Notes: generated from the sequence alone by a model not told the origin. A DNA stretch of 64,000 nucleotides from F23-B02 sp963650165 (GCA_963650165.1 CAVJKX010000005.1:52425-116424); one strand, 5' to 3'; positions 53,801 to 61,724 are shown, numbered from the stretch's first letter. Made by a program: numbers and translations.

Positions 53801-53867
53801 GGGGATAATTATATTTTCCCCGAGGAATGCATTGAATTGTCTGTGAGGATGTAATTATATTTCCCAC
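53801..53867 (-). promoter_or_regulatory. paired operator/promoter sites of the XRE operon
   Basis: GGGGATAATTATATTTTCCCC at 53801-53821 is nearly palindromic; a related site, GAGGATGTAATTATATTTCCC, lies at 53845-53865. Read on the minus strand each contains TATAAT. They are likely operators for the XRE protein overlapping the -10 regions of its own promoter. Confidence 0.6.
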
Positions 53868-54007
53868 AGAAATAATGCGGACACACCGATCATATTTTCG
53901 TGATGTTCACAGTTGATTGTTGTATTGCCTATATGACACCAACTTTTCGATAGAACAATTGCGCTTATATCAAAAATTGGGGAAATCGAAAAAATTTTTA
54001 AGAAACA

Positions 54008-54038
54008 TGTCCCTAAAAGGCGATCTGCGAACATATAT
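54008..54038 (+). promoter_or_regulatory. ECF-type promoter copy B
   Basis: TGTCCCTAAA, 13 bases, ACATATAT. It matches copy A over about 39 bases with two differences, including the spacer, so A and B look like a recent duplication. Transcription would run toward the sensor/radical SAM pair. Confidence 0.62.
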
Positions 54039-54517
54039 TATATAGCGAAGAGATTATAGAAATTCAACTAAATAATAAAATAGCTGATATGAAAGTTGAA
54101 AATGAAATCTACAAATTTTATGATAGGAAAACTGGTATACCAACTTGCGCCGCTTTGTATATCTAATTTTAAACTGAGGGCAAACGGCGAGAGGTGATAA
54201 GGTTAAACTATTCCATAATGATTATAAATATGCTCTCACGATGGAGTGTATAAACGAAGAAACTTGTTATAGGAAGCCATCTTTTCTCATTTCAGATTAA
54301 GTGTGTTGAGTGATGTGAATTCTACAGCCCATCATATTAAAATCGGACACAGCAATAAGGGAATGACCGGTAGCTTTTCCGGAGGATATTTAAGACATAG
54401 AATGTATAGATCAACTAAGCACTTCCTTTTTGCGGCTTGGGCAACGGATGGAAAACTTGAACTGGTTATCAGCGTTTATGTAGATTTTGTTGTAATACTT
54501 GTGATAGGGAGGTGCGA
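54039..54517 (+). other. region between promoter B and the sensor gene, possible gene remnants
   Basis: No intact gene that I can support. A 25-codon frame at 54089-54166 (starting MKVENEIYKFYDRKTG) and unconnected coding-like stretches in two frames from 54190 to 54480, for example KIGHSNKGMTGSFSGGYLRH, suggest a degraded gene behind promoter B. It may be a former Rhs-type tip or partner gene. If transcription continues, it would reach the gene at 54518. Confidence 0.4.
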
Positions 54518-55267
54518 ATGTTGTGGGATAAGATACTACAATTGTTTGACCATGTGAAGAATTACATATTAACAAATTTGGCTGATTGGATGATCGGTGC
54601 AATCGTTGCCTTTATATCTGTAAGGATAGCAACTCGAGACTATTATATTGAAAACAGATTAGAAGTGGCGAAAAGGATTATGGAGCAAACGTTGAGTGAA
54701 TTGCTAGAAATTAAATATAACCAGAAAATGCCGTCGCAAGCGCAGGCCATTATGGTCAAATATGGCGGACGTTGCTTTGTTGTGGACGAGCGTTCAAAGT
54801 GTAAATTCGGAGAGAAAATTAGAAAAACAGTTGCGGTTGTTGGTGGCAATACTTCTGATGTATCTAGAATTAGACCCCTTTACTATGGTGTACTTGGTGT
54901 AGCCAATGAGCTTGGCGTGCCAACGCTGTACGATTTTGCTAATAAAGGCAAAATGTGCAAATATGAAAAAGGACAGGTGATAGATATAGAGAATTTAGAG
55001 CGCGATGAAGACTCCGTATACTATACTGTCAGACCGGGTAAGAAACTGTTTGTTGCAAAGATAAATTCAGCAAGGAAATTCATGATGGCGATACCTATAA
55101 GCTGCAATGGCAAACTCGTTGGAGGGATTACATTTGACTTTACTGGTGAAGAGTTTAATGATAACGAAGAATTTGCCAAGTCAAAATGCAAAGAAGCATT
55201 TAATGTGTGTAGCGATGTTGCTGAAGACTTAGCACTAGCATATTTCAACAAGAAAAGAGTGTTTTAA
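54518..55267 (+). CDS. membrane-anchored GAF-like sensor protein
   Basis: A 249-residue protein with one N-terminal membrane helix (NLADWMIGAIVAFISVRIA), a coiled-coil-like linker and a C-terminal domain that looks GAF-like: YYGVLGVANELGVPTLYDFA, SVYYTVRPGKKLFVAKIN and MMAIPISCNGKLVGGITFDF. A GGGAGGT site lies close upstream; GTG 54512 or TTG 54521 are other possible starts. It is followed after one base by the radical SAM gene, so the pair is co-translated. The GAF assignment is by pattern only. Confidence 0.6.
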   Translation: MLWDKILQLFDHVKNYILTNLADWMIGAIVAFISVRIATRDYYIENRLEVAKRIMEQTLSELLEIKYNQKMPSQAQAIMVKYGGRCFVVDERSKCKFGEKIRKTVAVVGGNTSDVSRIRPLYYGVLGVANELGVPTLYDFANKGKMCKYEKGQVIDIENLERDEDSVYYTVRPGKKLFVAKINSARKFMMAIPISCNGKLVGGITFDFTGEEFNDNEEFAKSKCKEAFNVCSDVAEDLALAYFNKKRVF

Positions 55268-55268
55268 A

Positions 55269-56054
55269 ATGAGTATTGAAAAAAGAGTATTTGTCTCGTT
55301 TGACGAATTTTGCCCCCATCAGTGTAGGTACTGTTTTACATACGATATACCTAGGCTACGGGAAAGAACCATTGAAGAGATAGTGAATAGTATTGAGAAC
55401 GATACTTTTGATGTAATTTACATTTCACAAAAGAATGATAATTTTTCCAACCCGTATAAAGGAATGGAATTAACTAGACAGCTTTTTAGAAAATATAAGA
55501 CCAATGTATTTATAATAACAAGAACAGTTTTTGATAAAAAGCAATTGCGTGAGTTAGATGAATTATCAAAAGAAGTAAACGACGCTGGAAAGATGATGTT
55601 CGTGGCGGTGTCTATTAATGCTATTGATTCAATAAGTATATGTGAGAATCCGGACTTGGTAGCGACGCCAATGCGTAGAATTAGTTTCATTAAAGAACTG
55701 TCTGCAATAGGGTTACATCCAATTCTTATGCTACGCCCGGTATTCCCAAATGAAGTGATTCCCGTGGCTGAGTGTGAGAAACTTATCGAAGCTACTTCTA
55801 ATGATGTTTCGTGTGTAGTATCAAGTGGATTAGGTGTAAATGATAGTATACTCAGCCGGTTGGGGATGAAAGAGTCTGATTTTTCGTATAAAGAGAATCA
55901 AGAATATCTGCAGGGGGCCATAGAATGTGAGATAAAATTTGTAAATGTAGAAAAAGAACTAGCGGCTCTGCATAAAAAATGCACCTCATTGGGAATCCCT
56001 ATGTTTGAGCACAGTATGCCAGCAATAAACTATGTAATGAACATGGAAACATAA
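55269..56054 (+). CDS. radical SAM protein, SplB-like region, substrate unknown
   Basis: A 261-residue cytoplasmic enzyme. The iron-sulfur cluster motif is C15-x3-C19-x2-C22 in DEFCPHQCRYCFTYDIPRL. YISQKNDNFSNPYKGMELTR, KTNVFIITRTVF and LHPILMLRPVFPNEVIP follow the barrel pattern of spore-photoproduct-lyase-like and related radical SAM proteins. No SPASM cysteines follow. It is paired with the membrane GAF-like protein and ends at a strong terminator. What it modifies cannot be read from the sequence; nucleic acid or a small-molecule signal are possible. Confidence 0.78.
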   Translation: MSIEKRVFVSFDEFCPHQCRYCFTYDIPRLRERTIEEIVNSIENDTFDVIYISQKNDNFSNPYKGMELTRQLFRKYKTNVFIITRTVFDKKQLRELDELSKEVNDAGKMMFVAVSINAIDSISICENPDLVATPMRRISFIKELSAIGLHPILMLRPVFPNEVIPVAECEKLIEATSNDVSCVVSSGLGVNDSILSRLGMKESDFSYKENQEYLQGAIECEIKFVNVEKELAALHKKCTSLGIPMFEHSMPAINYVMNMET

Positions 56055-56160
56055 GCTAACAACTAGCCGCGACATTCCAACATACTGTGTGCGGATTGTT
56101 CAGAAAATTCTGCGGCAATTTATGTGTGAACTGGATTAGAAAAACTTGACAATATATAGA

Positions 56161-56200
56161 ATCCCCCTTGCCGTAGGATAATCCTCCGGCAAGGGGGATT
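56161..56200 (+). terminator. terminator after the radical SAM gene
   Basis: ATCCCCCTTGCCG (56161-56173) pairs perfectly with CGGCAAGGGGGAT (56187-56199). Confidence 0.8.
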
Positions 56201-56356
56201 GATTCTGCGAAAGTGTAAATGCCCACATTAGAGAATCATCTTGGTAGAACGCAAAGAGGTGCTGTCAATAAGTATATGCCAGTACATGAACACTATTAAT
56301 GTAGCATATTTAAATAAACTTACAATAATAGCAAGATAAAAAATTTTAAAAATAAA

Positions 56357-56387
56357 TGTCCCCAAAGGCGGCGGGATTGACATATAA
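56357..56387 (+). promoter_or_regulatory. ECF-type promoter copy C
   Basis: TGTCCCCAAA, 13 bases, ACATATAA. The spacer is unrelated to that of copies A, B and D. No gene follows before the terminator at 56569. Confidence 0.6.
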
Positions 56388-56393
56388 GAGGTG

Positions 56394-56622
56394 AGAAGAA
56401 AGATATTTACTTAGTATGCAGCTTGAGATGATAAGAGCTGTGTATTTGTGAAAAACTGAATATAGCGTAGCGACGGTAAGGTTTAGCTAAAATGGAGATG
56501 TGTATCTCCTGATTAGACCCACGCTTTGACTACTTCGGTTGGCAACTATTAATTCCGCGCTAATATGAGCCGCCGACAAGGCAGATAGCAAAAAGCTAAG
56601 TCTGTCTTGCCGGCGGCTTTTT
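56394..56622 (+). ncRNA. possible non-coding transcript from promoter C
   Basis: Between promoter copy C and a strong terminator there are about 230 bases with no reading frame longer than a dozen codons behind a ribosome site. It could be an ECF-controlled small RNA, or the empty remains of a lost regulon gene. Ends are estimated. Confidence 0.35.
56569..56622 (+). terminator. strong terminator before the recombinase operon
   Basis: GCCGCCGACAAGGCAGA (56569-56585) pairs with TCTGTCTTGCCGGCGGC (56601-56617) with near-complete complementarity, then TTTTT. A second palindrome, AACATAAAAGAGCT (56632-56645) with 56668-56681, follows. A third, GAATTTTGA (56725-56733) with 56744-56752, lies just before the ribosome site of the next gene and might be an operator. 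Confidence 0.8.
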
Positions 56623-56767
56623 CGGCGGAAAAACATAAAAGAGCTTCTGGCAGAGAAATCTGAGAGGAGCTCTTTTATGTTGTGCCGATGGCTTTGCTAC
56701 ATAGCTGAATACCCATAGACTCCTGAATTTTGACTTTAGAAAATCAAAATTCAAAGGAGATTTTACT

Positions 56768-57268
56768 ATGAGCTGGAATGACGGCCACGAAAGAAGAAGG
56801 TTTGAGCAAAAGCAAAGAGCTCAGGCAAATGAATACCATAAATATGGAATGAATGAGGAGCAGATACAGGCGATGTACCTGCAAGATTTGCAGGAATACC
56901 GAAATAACCGCATTTACGCAATTCACATTCAGTCCATTGAGGAACTTGAAAGTGACGGTGAGGAAAGCAGAAACGCACTGCACAAAAAGTTCCTGCTTTC
57001 GATGACATGCACGATGGATATGAGCGAGTGCAATCGGTACGGCTGGATCGACGAAATCGAGAATAATGCTCTATATTGTGCGATTTGCAAACTTAACACA
57101 AATCAGAAGGAACTTCTGACGCTGCTGTATCGGGATGGATACACGCTTTCAGAATTAGCAGATCGGATATACCACACCTCTGTTGCGGCTGTTTCGCTTA
57201 GACTCTCCCGCATACAAAAGCGAATCCGCCAATTTGTTGCGGAGAATGGAGGGCTGGGAAATGACTGA
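56768..57268 (+). CDS. sigma-70 region 4-like regulator of the recombinase operon
   Basis: A 166-residue protein. The N-terminal half is charged (RRRFEQKQRAQANEYHKYGM). The C-terminal half is a sigma region 4-type helix-turn-helix: LNTNQKELLTLLYRDGYTLS, then ELADRIYHTSVAAVSLRLSR. Genes of this kind commonly lead the recombinase operon at the end of Firmicutes ICEs and may switch excision on. AAAGGAG precedes ATG 56768. It overlaps the next gene by 8 bases. Confidence 0.83.
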   Translation: MSWNDGHERRRFEQKQRAQANEYHKYGMNEEQIQAMYLQDLQEYRNNRIYAIHIQSIEELESDGEESRNALHKKFLLSMTCTMDMSECNRYGWIDEIENNALYCAICKLNTNQKELLTLLYRDGYTLSELADRIYHTSVAAVSLRLSRIQKRIRQFVAENGGLGND

Positions 57269-57476
57269 TTTCAAAAAACGCCCTCCGTATATGGAGCTGT
57301 GCCTGTGCCGCAGATGTGCGGATGCCTACTTCAACGATCCTGCCTATTGGGTTGAACGCTCCAATCCCATTCAAACGGTGCGGGAGCTTTGCGATGTGTG
57401 TAGCCAATACCGTGGCTTTGACTATTCGATTTGGAAGAAGCCCTCGAATGTGCGATTGCCAAAATCGCATCGTTGA
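57261..57476 (+). CDS. small Cys-containing ICE protein, 71 residues
   Basis: A 71-residue protein with CLCRRCADAYFND and LCDVCSQYRGFDYSIW, two CxxC pairs that could bind zinc. The start at ATG 57261 overlaps the preceding stop; GGGCTGGG upstream is a weak ribosome site, so coupling is likely. It is part of the four-gene recombinase operon. A DNA-binding accessory for recombination is plausible but unproven. Confidence 0.7.
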   Translation: MTDFKKRPPYMELCLCRRCADAYFNDPAYWVERSNPIQTVRELCDVCSQYRGFDYSIWKKPSNVRLPKSHR

Positions 57477-57490
57477 GGAGGTGTCCGAAA

Positions 57491-57679
57491 ATGAATATGA
57501 TTAAGGCAGATAAAGAAAACAATATTTTCGGTGCACTGAAACTCATTGAGCAGCTTTATCTTGACGGCGAAATTCCCGGCTATGTATTTAGGAACATCCT
57601 TCAGGAATACAAGGATGATGTCTGCATTGCCGATTTCACCTGTTACAAAAAAGAAAAGCAGGAAGGTGAGGATAAGTAA
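57491..57679 (+). CDS. small ICE protein, 62 residues, before the recombinase
   Basis: A 62-residue acidic protein (MNMIKADKENNIFGALKLIE, then GYVFRNILQEYKDD). GAGGAGG lies about 8 bases before ATG 57491. Its stop overlaps the recombinase start (TAATG), implying coupled translation. Similar small genes precede serine recombinases in related elements, perhaps as directionality factors. No motif recognised. Confidence 0.7.
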   Translation: MNMIKADKENNIFGALKLIEQLYLDGEIPGYVFRNILQEYKDDVCIADFTCYKKEKQEGEDK

Positions 57680-59424
57680 TGTATGGATTAAATTCTGATT
57701 TCCAAAAGAGAGATGTTGCTATATACGCTCGTGTATCGACGGAACACGAAGCACAGCTTTCAGCTCTCGGCAACCAGTTAGACTGGTATAAACCTATTTT
57801 GGCGGCAAGACCCGATTGGACTCTGACCGCACAGTATATTGATGAAGGTATTACGGGAACATCCGCTGAAAAGCGTCCGCATTTTATGCAGATGATAGAG
57901 GATGCCCGGCAACGGAAGTTCAATATGATTATCACCCGTGAGGTATCCCGATTTGCTCGAAACACGGTAGATACGCTTCAATATACACGCCTGCTGAAGG
58001 AGTACGGCGTTGAGGTCTTTTTCATCAACGATAACATCAAGACCTTTGACGGCGACGGCGAACTGCGGCTTACGATAATGGCGACGCTTGCACAGGACGA
58101 GAGCCGTAAGACATCCCTCCGTGTAAAAGCCGGACAACAGACTTCAATGCAAAACGGTGTGTTTTACGGTAATGGGAATATCCTCGGATACGACCGTGTC
58201 GGTAAGGAGATGGTCATCAACCCCGAACAGGCAAAGACAGTGCGGATGATTTATGATATGTACCTGAGTGGAATGGGGGTAACAGCCATCCAGTATGAGC
58301 TTGAAAAAGCGGGACGGCTGACGGCGATGGGAAAGGAACGGTGGTTCGCATCGTACATTGCGAAAATGCTTCGCAATTCCTTTTACTGCGGCATCATAAC
58401 CTACCACAAGGAATATACGCCTGATTTCCTGAAGCAGAAGAAAATCAAGAATTACGGTGATTTGGAGTATATTCAGGTTCAAGGTACACACGAGCCGATC
58501 GTAACCGTTGAGGAGTATGAGCAAGTACAGAGACTGATGGATGCCAAGTCGGTGCTTATGAAAAACCATAACAAGGGAAAACGCAGAGTCGGAAGAATGC
58601 AGCATACCACTGCTTTCGGACGGCTAATGATTTGCCAGTGCGGAAACAAGTTCAACTTGCGGTTTCATTCTCGTGATGGGCGGACAGACGGCGTTGATTA
58701 CCAGTGCTACACATCGGTAAACCGTGGGAGCATCGCCAAGCGTCTGAACAAAGGCATCTCCATTGAGCATTCGTGTGAATCACCCTATATTCAAGGCTGG
58801 AAGCTGGAAATGATGGCGGAGCAGGTATTTGACCGGTATATCGAAAACGCCGACAAAGTGATGGACTTGTCTTATGCGATGCTCGAAAAGCACATTGCCG
58901 ATCAGGAGGAACTACCGGACAATACGGATGTTATCCAGCGCAAGCAAGGTGAAATCGAGAAGCTGATGAATAAGCGGACAAACCTGATCGAGATGAGAGC
59001 CGAGGGTGACATTGATAAGGAAATGTTTCGCTCAAAGAAGCAGGAGATCGAGGATCGTGTTGCCAAGCTCACGGAAGAAATCAAAGGCTTACAGCCTGAG
59101 AAGGAGCTGACAAGCAACGAGAACTATTCCGTCAAGCTCTTGGAACTGCGGGAGCGTCTGAAGGAGTACACCGGATTTGACTACTCGGTTATCCCCGAAA
59201 GCATTGTGGAGGCGTTTATTGAGCGCATTTGGGTGTCAAAGGATGAGTTTCGTTGGTATCTGAGAACCGGAAACAATGCAGACGGCGAATTTGACCCTGA
59301 CGACCGCATCAAAATCGGCTCCTTTACGCTGACTATCGACGATGCAAAGAAGTACATCTACAGCTTTTCGACCCGCAGGAGAGTCTATAAGTGGGTGGAT
59401 TTGAATGTGAGCGTGTGGATATGA
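57679..59424 (+). CDS. large serine recombinase of the ICE
   Basis: A 581-residue site-specific integrase/excisionase. Residues 10-150 are the resolvase domain with catalytic Ser20 in IYARVSTEHEAQ and the conserved ITREVSRFARNTVD and LAQDESRKTSLRVK. The Recombinase domain follows (GYDRVGKEMVINPEQAKTVR), then the zinc beta-ribbon with CQCG and later Cys, a coiled-coil (PDNTDVIQRKQGEIEKLMNK) and a C-terminal region ending DLNVSVWI. It is intact and lies 29 bases from the candidate attR, as expected for the enzyme that moves this element. This is the TnpX-like group by architecture. Confidence 0.94.
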   Translation: MYGLNSDFQKRDVAIYARVSTEHEAQLSALGNQLDWYKPILAARPDWTLTAQYIDEGITGTSAEKRPHFMQMIEDARQRKFNMIITREVSRFARNTVDTLQYTRLLKEYGVEVFFINDNIKTFDGDGELRLTIMATLAQDESRKTSLRVKAGQQTSMQNGVFYGNGNILGYDRVGKEMVINPEQAKTVRMIYDMYLSGMGVTAIQYELEKAGRLTAMGKERWFASYIAKMLRNSFYCGIITYHKEYTPDFLKQKKIKNYGDLEYIQVQGTHEPIVTVEEYEQVQRLMDAKSVLMKNHNKGKRRVGRMQHTTAFGRLMICQCGNKFNLRFHSRDGRTDGVDYQCYTSVNRGSIAKRLNKGISIEHSCESPYIQGWKLEMMAEQVFDRYIENADKVMDLSYAMLEKHIADQEELPDNTDVIQRKQGEIEKLMNKRTNLIEMRAEGDIDKEMFRSKKQEIEDRVAKLTEEIKGLQPEKELTSNENYSVKLLELRERLKEYTGFDYSVIPESIVEAFIERIWVSKDEFRWYLRTGNNADGEFDPDDRIKIGSFTLTIDDAKKYIYSFSTRRRVYKWVDLNVSVWI

Positions 59425-59452
59425 AATAGTTGGCGCTATGTATTGCTTGCAT

Positions 59453-59462
59453 CACAGGCTGC
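59453..59462 (+). other. candidate attR core of the ICE
   Basis: CACAGGCTGC, identical to 2915-2924 in ppdK. It lies 29 bases after the recombinase stop codon. See the attL entry. Confidence 0.6.
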
Positions 59463-59481
59463 TATTAAGGACGAGAAGTAA
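59455..59481 (+). pseudogene. second ppdK 3' tail at the right ICE end
   Basis: Reads QAAIKDEK and a stop codon in the frame that aligns with the ppdK ending QAAIKEQRQ, followed after 11 bases by a close copy of the ppdK downstream region and terminator. It is either the chromosome's own ppdK end displaced by integration, or a tail carried in from an earlier host. Confidence 0.7.
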
Positions 59482-59492
59482 TAAAAAAACTC

Positions 59493-59566
59493 ACGCAAAC
59501 AGCGTAGGCAAAATAACTGATATAAATACGGTCACACAGTCCGTTTGGATTGTGTGACCGTTTCCT
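59493..59566 (+). terminator. second copy of the ppdK terminator region
   Basis: The stretch from 59493 matches 2954-3022 with about six substitutions. The hairpin CGGTCACACA (59529-59538) with TGTGTGACCG (59551-59560) is fully conserved, followed by TTTCCTTTT. Confidence 0.85.
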
Positions 59567-59576
59567 TTTATAGTCT

Positions 59577-59605
59577 TTGACAGCGCACTGCGCATAGTGT
59601 ACAAT
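59577..59605 (+). promoter_or_regulatory. sigma-A type promoter facing the truncated Rhs tip
   Basis: TTGACA (59577-59582), 17 bases, TACAAT (59600-59605). It starts transcription just where the truncated Rhs sequence begins at 59621. It begins TTGACAGC like the promoter at 49784. Confidence 0.65.
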
Positions 59606-59620
59606 AAAAAAAGAGCTCTT

Positions 59621-60103
59621 GATTACTACGATTCCGAGACAGGTTTCTACTATCTCCGGTCTCGTTATTATGATCCCGAAATTGGCCGCTTCATAAATGC
59701 CGACAGCTATGCCTCCACGGATGCCACCGGCCTCCTGAGCACCAACATGTTCGCATACTGCGAAAATGACCCGGTGAACAGAAGCGACCCAAGCGGTGAA
59801 TGGTTTTTACAAGCGGCCGCTATAGGAGCTGTAACAGATGTAGCATTATATTTGGTCGGCTGCGCAATATCCGGGGAAGAAGTTACTTGGAGAGGCGTCG
59901 GCGAACATGCACTAACGGGAGCGATTACAGGAGTTGCCTTTGGCGGCGCATCGAAAATAGTCGGCAAAGTTCTGTCAAAAGCTGTTGGTGCAGTAAAGGC
60001 AGCAAAATACACAACCGGAACGCCCAATGCAGTTGGAAAAATGGGAGAACAATTAAAAAACGCAATTACACAGCATAACATTAGCGTTAGATATCTTTGG
60101 TGA
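59621..60103 (+). pseudogene. orphan Rhs C-terminal tip, 5' truncated
   Basis: An Rhs end without its shell. It opens inside the conserved junction (DYYDSETGFYYLRSRYYDPE, then FINADSYASTDATGLLSTNM) and continues to NDPVNRSDPSGE, then a 100-residue tip: WFLQAAAIGAVTDVALYLVG and a Gly/Ala-rich region ending QHNISVRYLW. No start codon with a ribosome site precedes it; GTG 59597 lies inside the promoter. The tip differs from that of the full Rhs gene after the same junction. It is best read as a stored tip cassette or a remnant, with its partner gene 15 bases downstream. Confidence 0.78.
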
Positions 60104-60117
60104 TAAGAGGTGCGTAA

Positions 60118-60798
60118 ATGGAAAACAATGAATTTGTAGCTGGTGTACTTTACGATGCTGCCTTGATAGATTTTGCGGAATGGAGAAATGACCCTGATAA
60201 TTTACACGATGTTGCGCTTTTTGACGAAATGCTCAAGAAGATAAATGCTATGGGATGTGGCAGCTATAGTAGCTATCCGGACATAACCATGCGGCGGCAT
60301 GATGACCCGAACGTAATTGACATTATTGCTGATTATCTTGGCAAATTCGATGATGAGGGGATTACCGGAGAGCTCGTTCGCTCGATAGGAACAAAAAACG
60401 GGAAAATTGCTACAGAACGTATAATCGATTCTTTTTTCGGATTAAGCGAAACATCAAAATGTAATCATGCAACTTTTTATGATACCGCACTAACGAACAT
60501 TTGTGACAAGCGATTTGCAGACAAATATGTAGAAATGATAAGTAACCCAAAATATGCGCGTTGGCTTTTGGGTGTGATGAAGCTGCTCGGTCGATGGAAG
60601 AATGAAAAAGCTAAAAAAGTCATGCTGGGGTATTTGGGGTCTGATAATGAGGATATAGTTAACATGACAGTTCAGGCACTTAAATATTATAAGCATGATC
60701 AGGAAGTTATAGCTGCTTTGAAATTAAGCCTTACTAAAGAGCATTCGGAAGGTTTGACCAAGCGCATAAATAGTTCTCTACAATTTGCGTCAAAGTAG
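60118..60798 (+). CDS. HEAT-like repeat protein, candidate immunity protein of the orphan tip
   Basis: A 226-residue soluble acidic protein: NNEFVAGVLYDAALIDFAEW, VIDIIADYLGKFDDEGITGE and repeated helical pairs in the C-terminal half (KVMLGYLGSDNEDIVNMTVQ, ALKYYKHDQEVIAALKLSLT), recalling HEAT repeats. Such proteins are common immunity partners in polymorphic toxin loci. GAGGTG precedes the ATG. Terminator repeat copy 2 follows. The function as immunity is inferred from position. Confidence 0.68.
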   Translation: MENNEFVAGVLYDAALIDFAEWRNDPDNLHDVALFDEMLKKINAMGCGSYSSYPDITMRRHDDPNVIDIIADYLGKFDDEGITGELVRSIGTKNGKIATERIIDSFFGLSETSKCNHATFYDTALTNICDKRFADKYVEMISNPKYARWLLGVMKLLGRWKNEKAKKVMLGYLGSDNEDIVNMTVQALKYYKHDQEVIAALKLSLTKEHSEGLTKRINSSLQFASK

Positions 60799-60825
60799 CA
60801 AGGTTGAGAGCAAAGATGCTATATT

Positions 60826-60875
60826 AAAATCAAATTCGCAGGAGTATATCGCCTGATATGCTCCTGCGTTCCTTG
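60826..60875 (+). terminator. repeated terminator, copy 2
   Basis: GCAGGAGTATATC (60838-60850) with GATATGCTCCTGC (60855-60867), then GTTCCTT. One stem mismatch relative to copies 1 and 3. Rhs sequence resumes directly after it. Confidence 0.82.
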
Positions 60876-61699
60876 ACACCGCAGGCAATATTCAGAGCAA
60901 AAAAGTTGGAAGCACGACGACCAATTATACCTACGGCAACAGCGCATGGCGCGACCTGCTGACGGCGTACGGCGGCAATACGATCACCTACTCCGGCGGA
61001 AATCCGACGAAGTATTACGATGGCAGCACGTTCACGTGGACGCAGGGGCGCAGACTGGCGACGGCCAAGGTCGGCAGCACGAACATAAGCTATACCTATG
61101 ATATGGCGGGTGTTCGCAGCAGCAAGACCGTGGGCTCGACGACGTATGATTTCACGACCCTAAGCGGTCTTGTGACGCGTCAGACGGGCGGCGGCAAGAC
61201 CATCGACTTCGTCTATGACGAGAACAATCAGCCGCTGGCAATGAAGTACAATAATACATTGTACTATTACGTCCTCAATGCTCAAGGCGACGTTGTTCGC
61301 ATTGTCAACAGCAGCCGCAGCGTTGTTGCGAGCTATACCTACGATCCCTAGGGCAAAATAATAAGCAGCAGTGGAACGCTGGCGGACATAAATCCTCTGC
61401 GCTATCGCGGTTATTACTACGATTCCGAGACAGGTTTCTACTATCTCCGGTCTCGCTATTATGATCCCGAGATCGGCCGTTTCATAAACGCCGACAGCTA
61501 CGCGTCGACCGATGCGACCGGTCTCCTGAGCACCAACATGTTCGCATACTGCGAAAATGACCCGGTGAACAAGAGCGATCCGACGGGTGAGGTTGCACCC
61601 ATACTGGTCGCCATGGCTGGCGGCGCACTTAAATCACTCGGCAAATATTTTGGCAATATATTTAGTATTGTGACAAGGTATTATAACAAGAATATTTGA
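60875..61699 (+). pseudogene. Rhs fragment with internal stop and short tip
   Basis: 274 codons of Rhs sequence: last shell repeats (DTAGNIQSKKVGSTTTNYTY and on), then the conserved junction and a 35-residue tip ending FSIVTRYYNKNI. The first 370 bases match the full Rhs gene at about 47668-48040 almost perfectly. A TAG at 61349-61351 (in YDP-stop-GK, where the full gene has YDPWGK) breaks the frame. There is no start. The tip after NKSDPTGE differs from both other tips. It looks like a displaced Rhs end kept by recombination. Confidence 0.82.
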
Positions 61700-61724
61700 G
61701 CGATAAGAATAGGAGGTTTTCTGC

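Noticed and set aside
54303..54557. 84-codon frame upstream of the GAF-like sensor gene
   Set aside because: GTG start without a ribosome site, and it overlaps the better-supported next gene. More likely part of a degraded gene.
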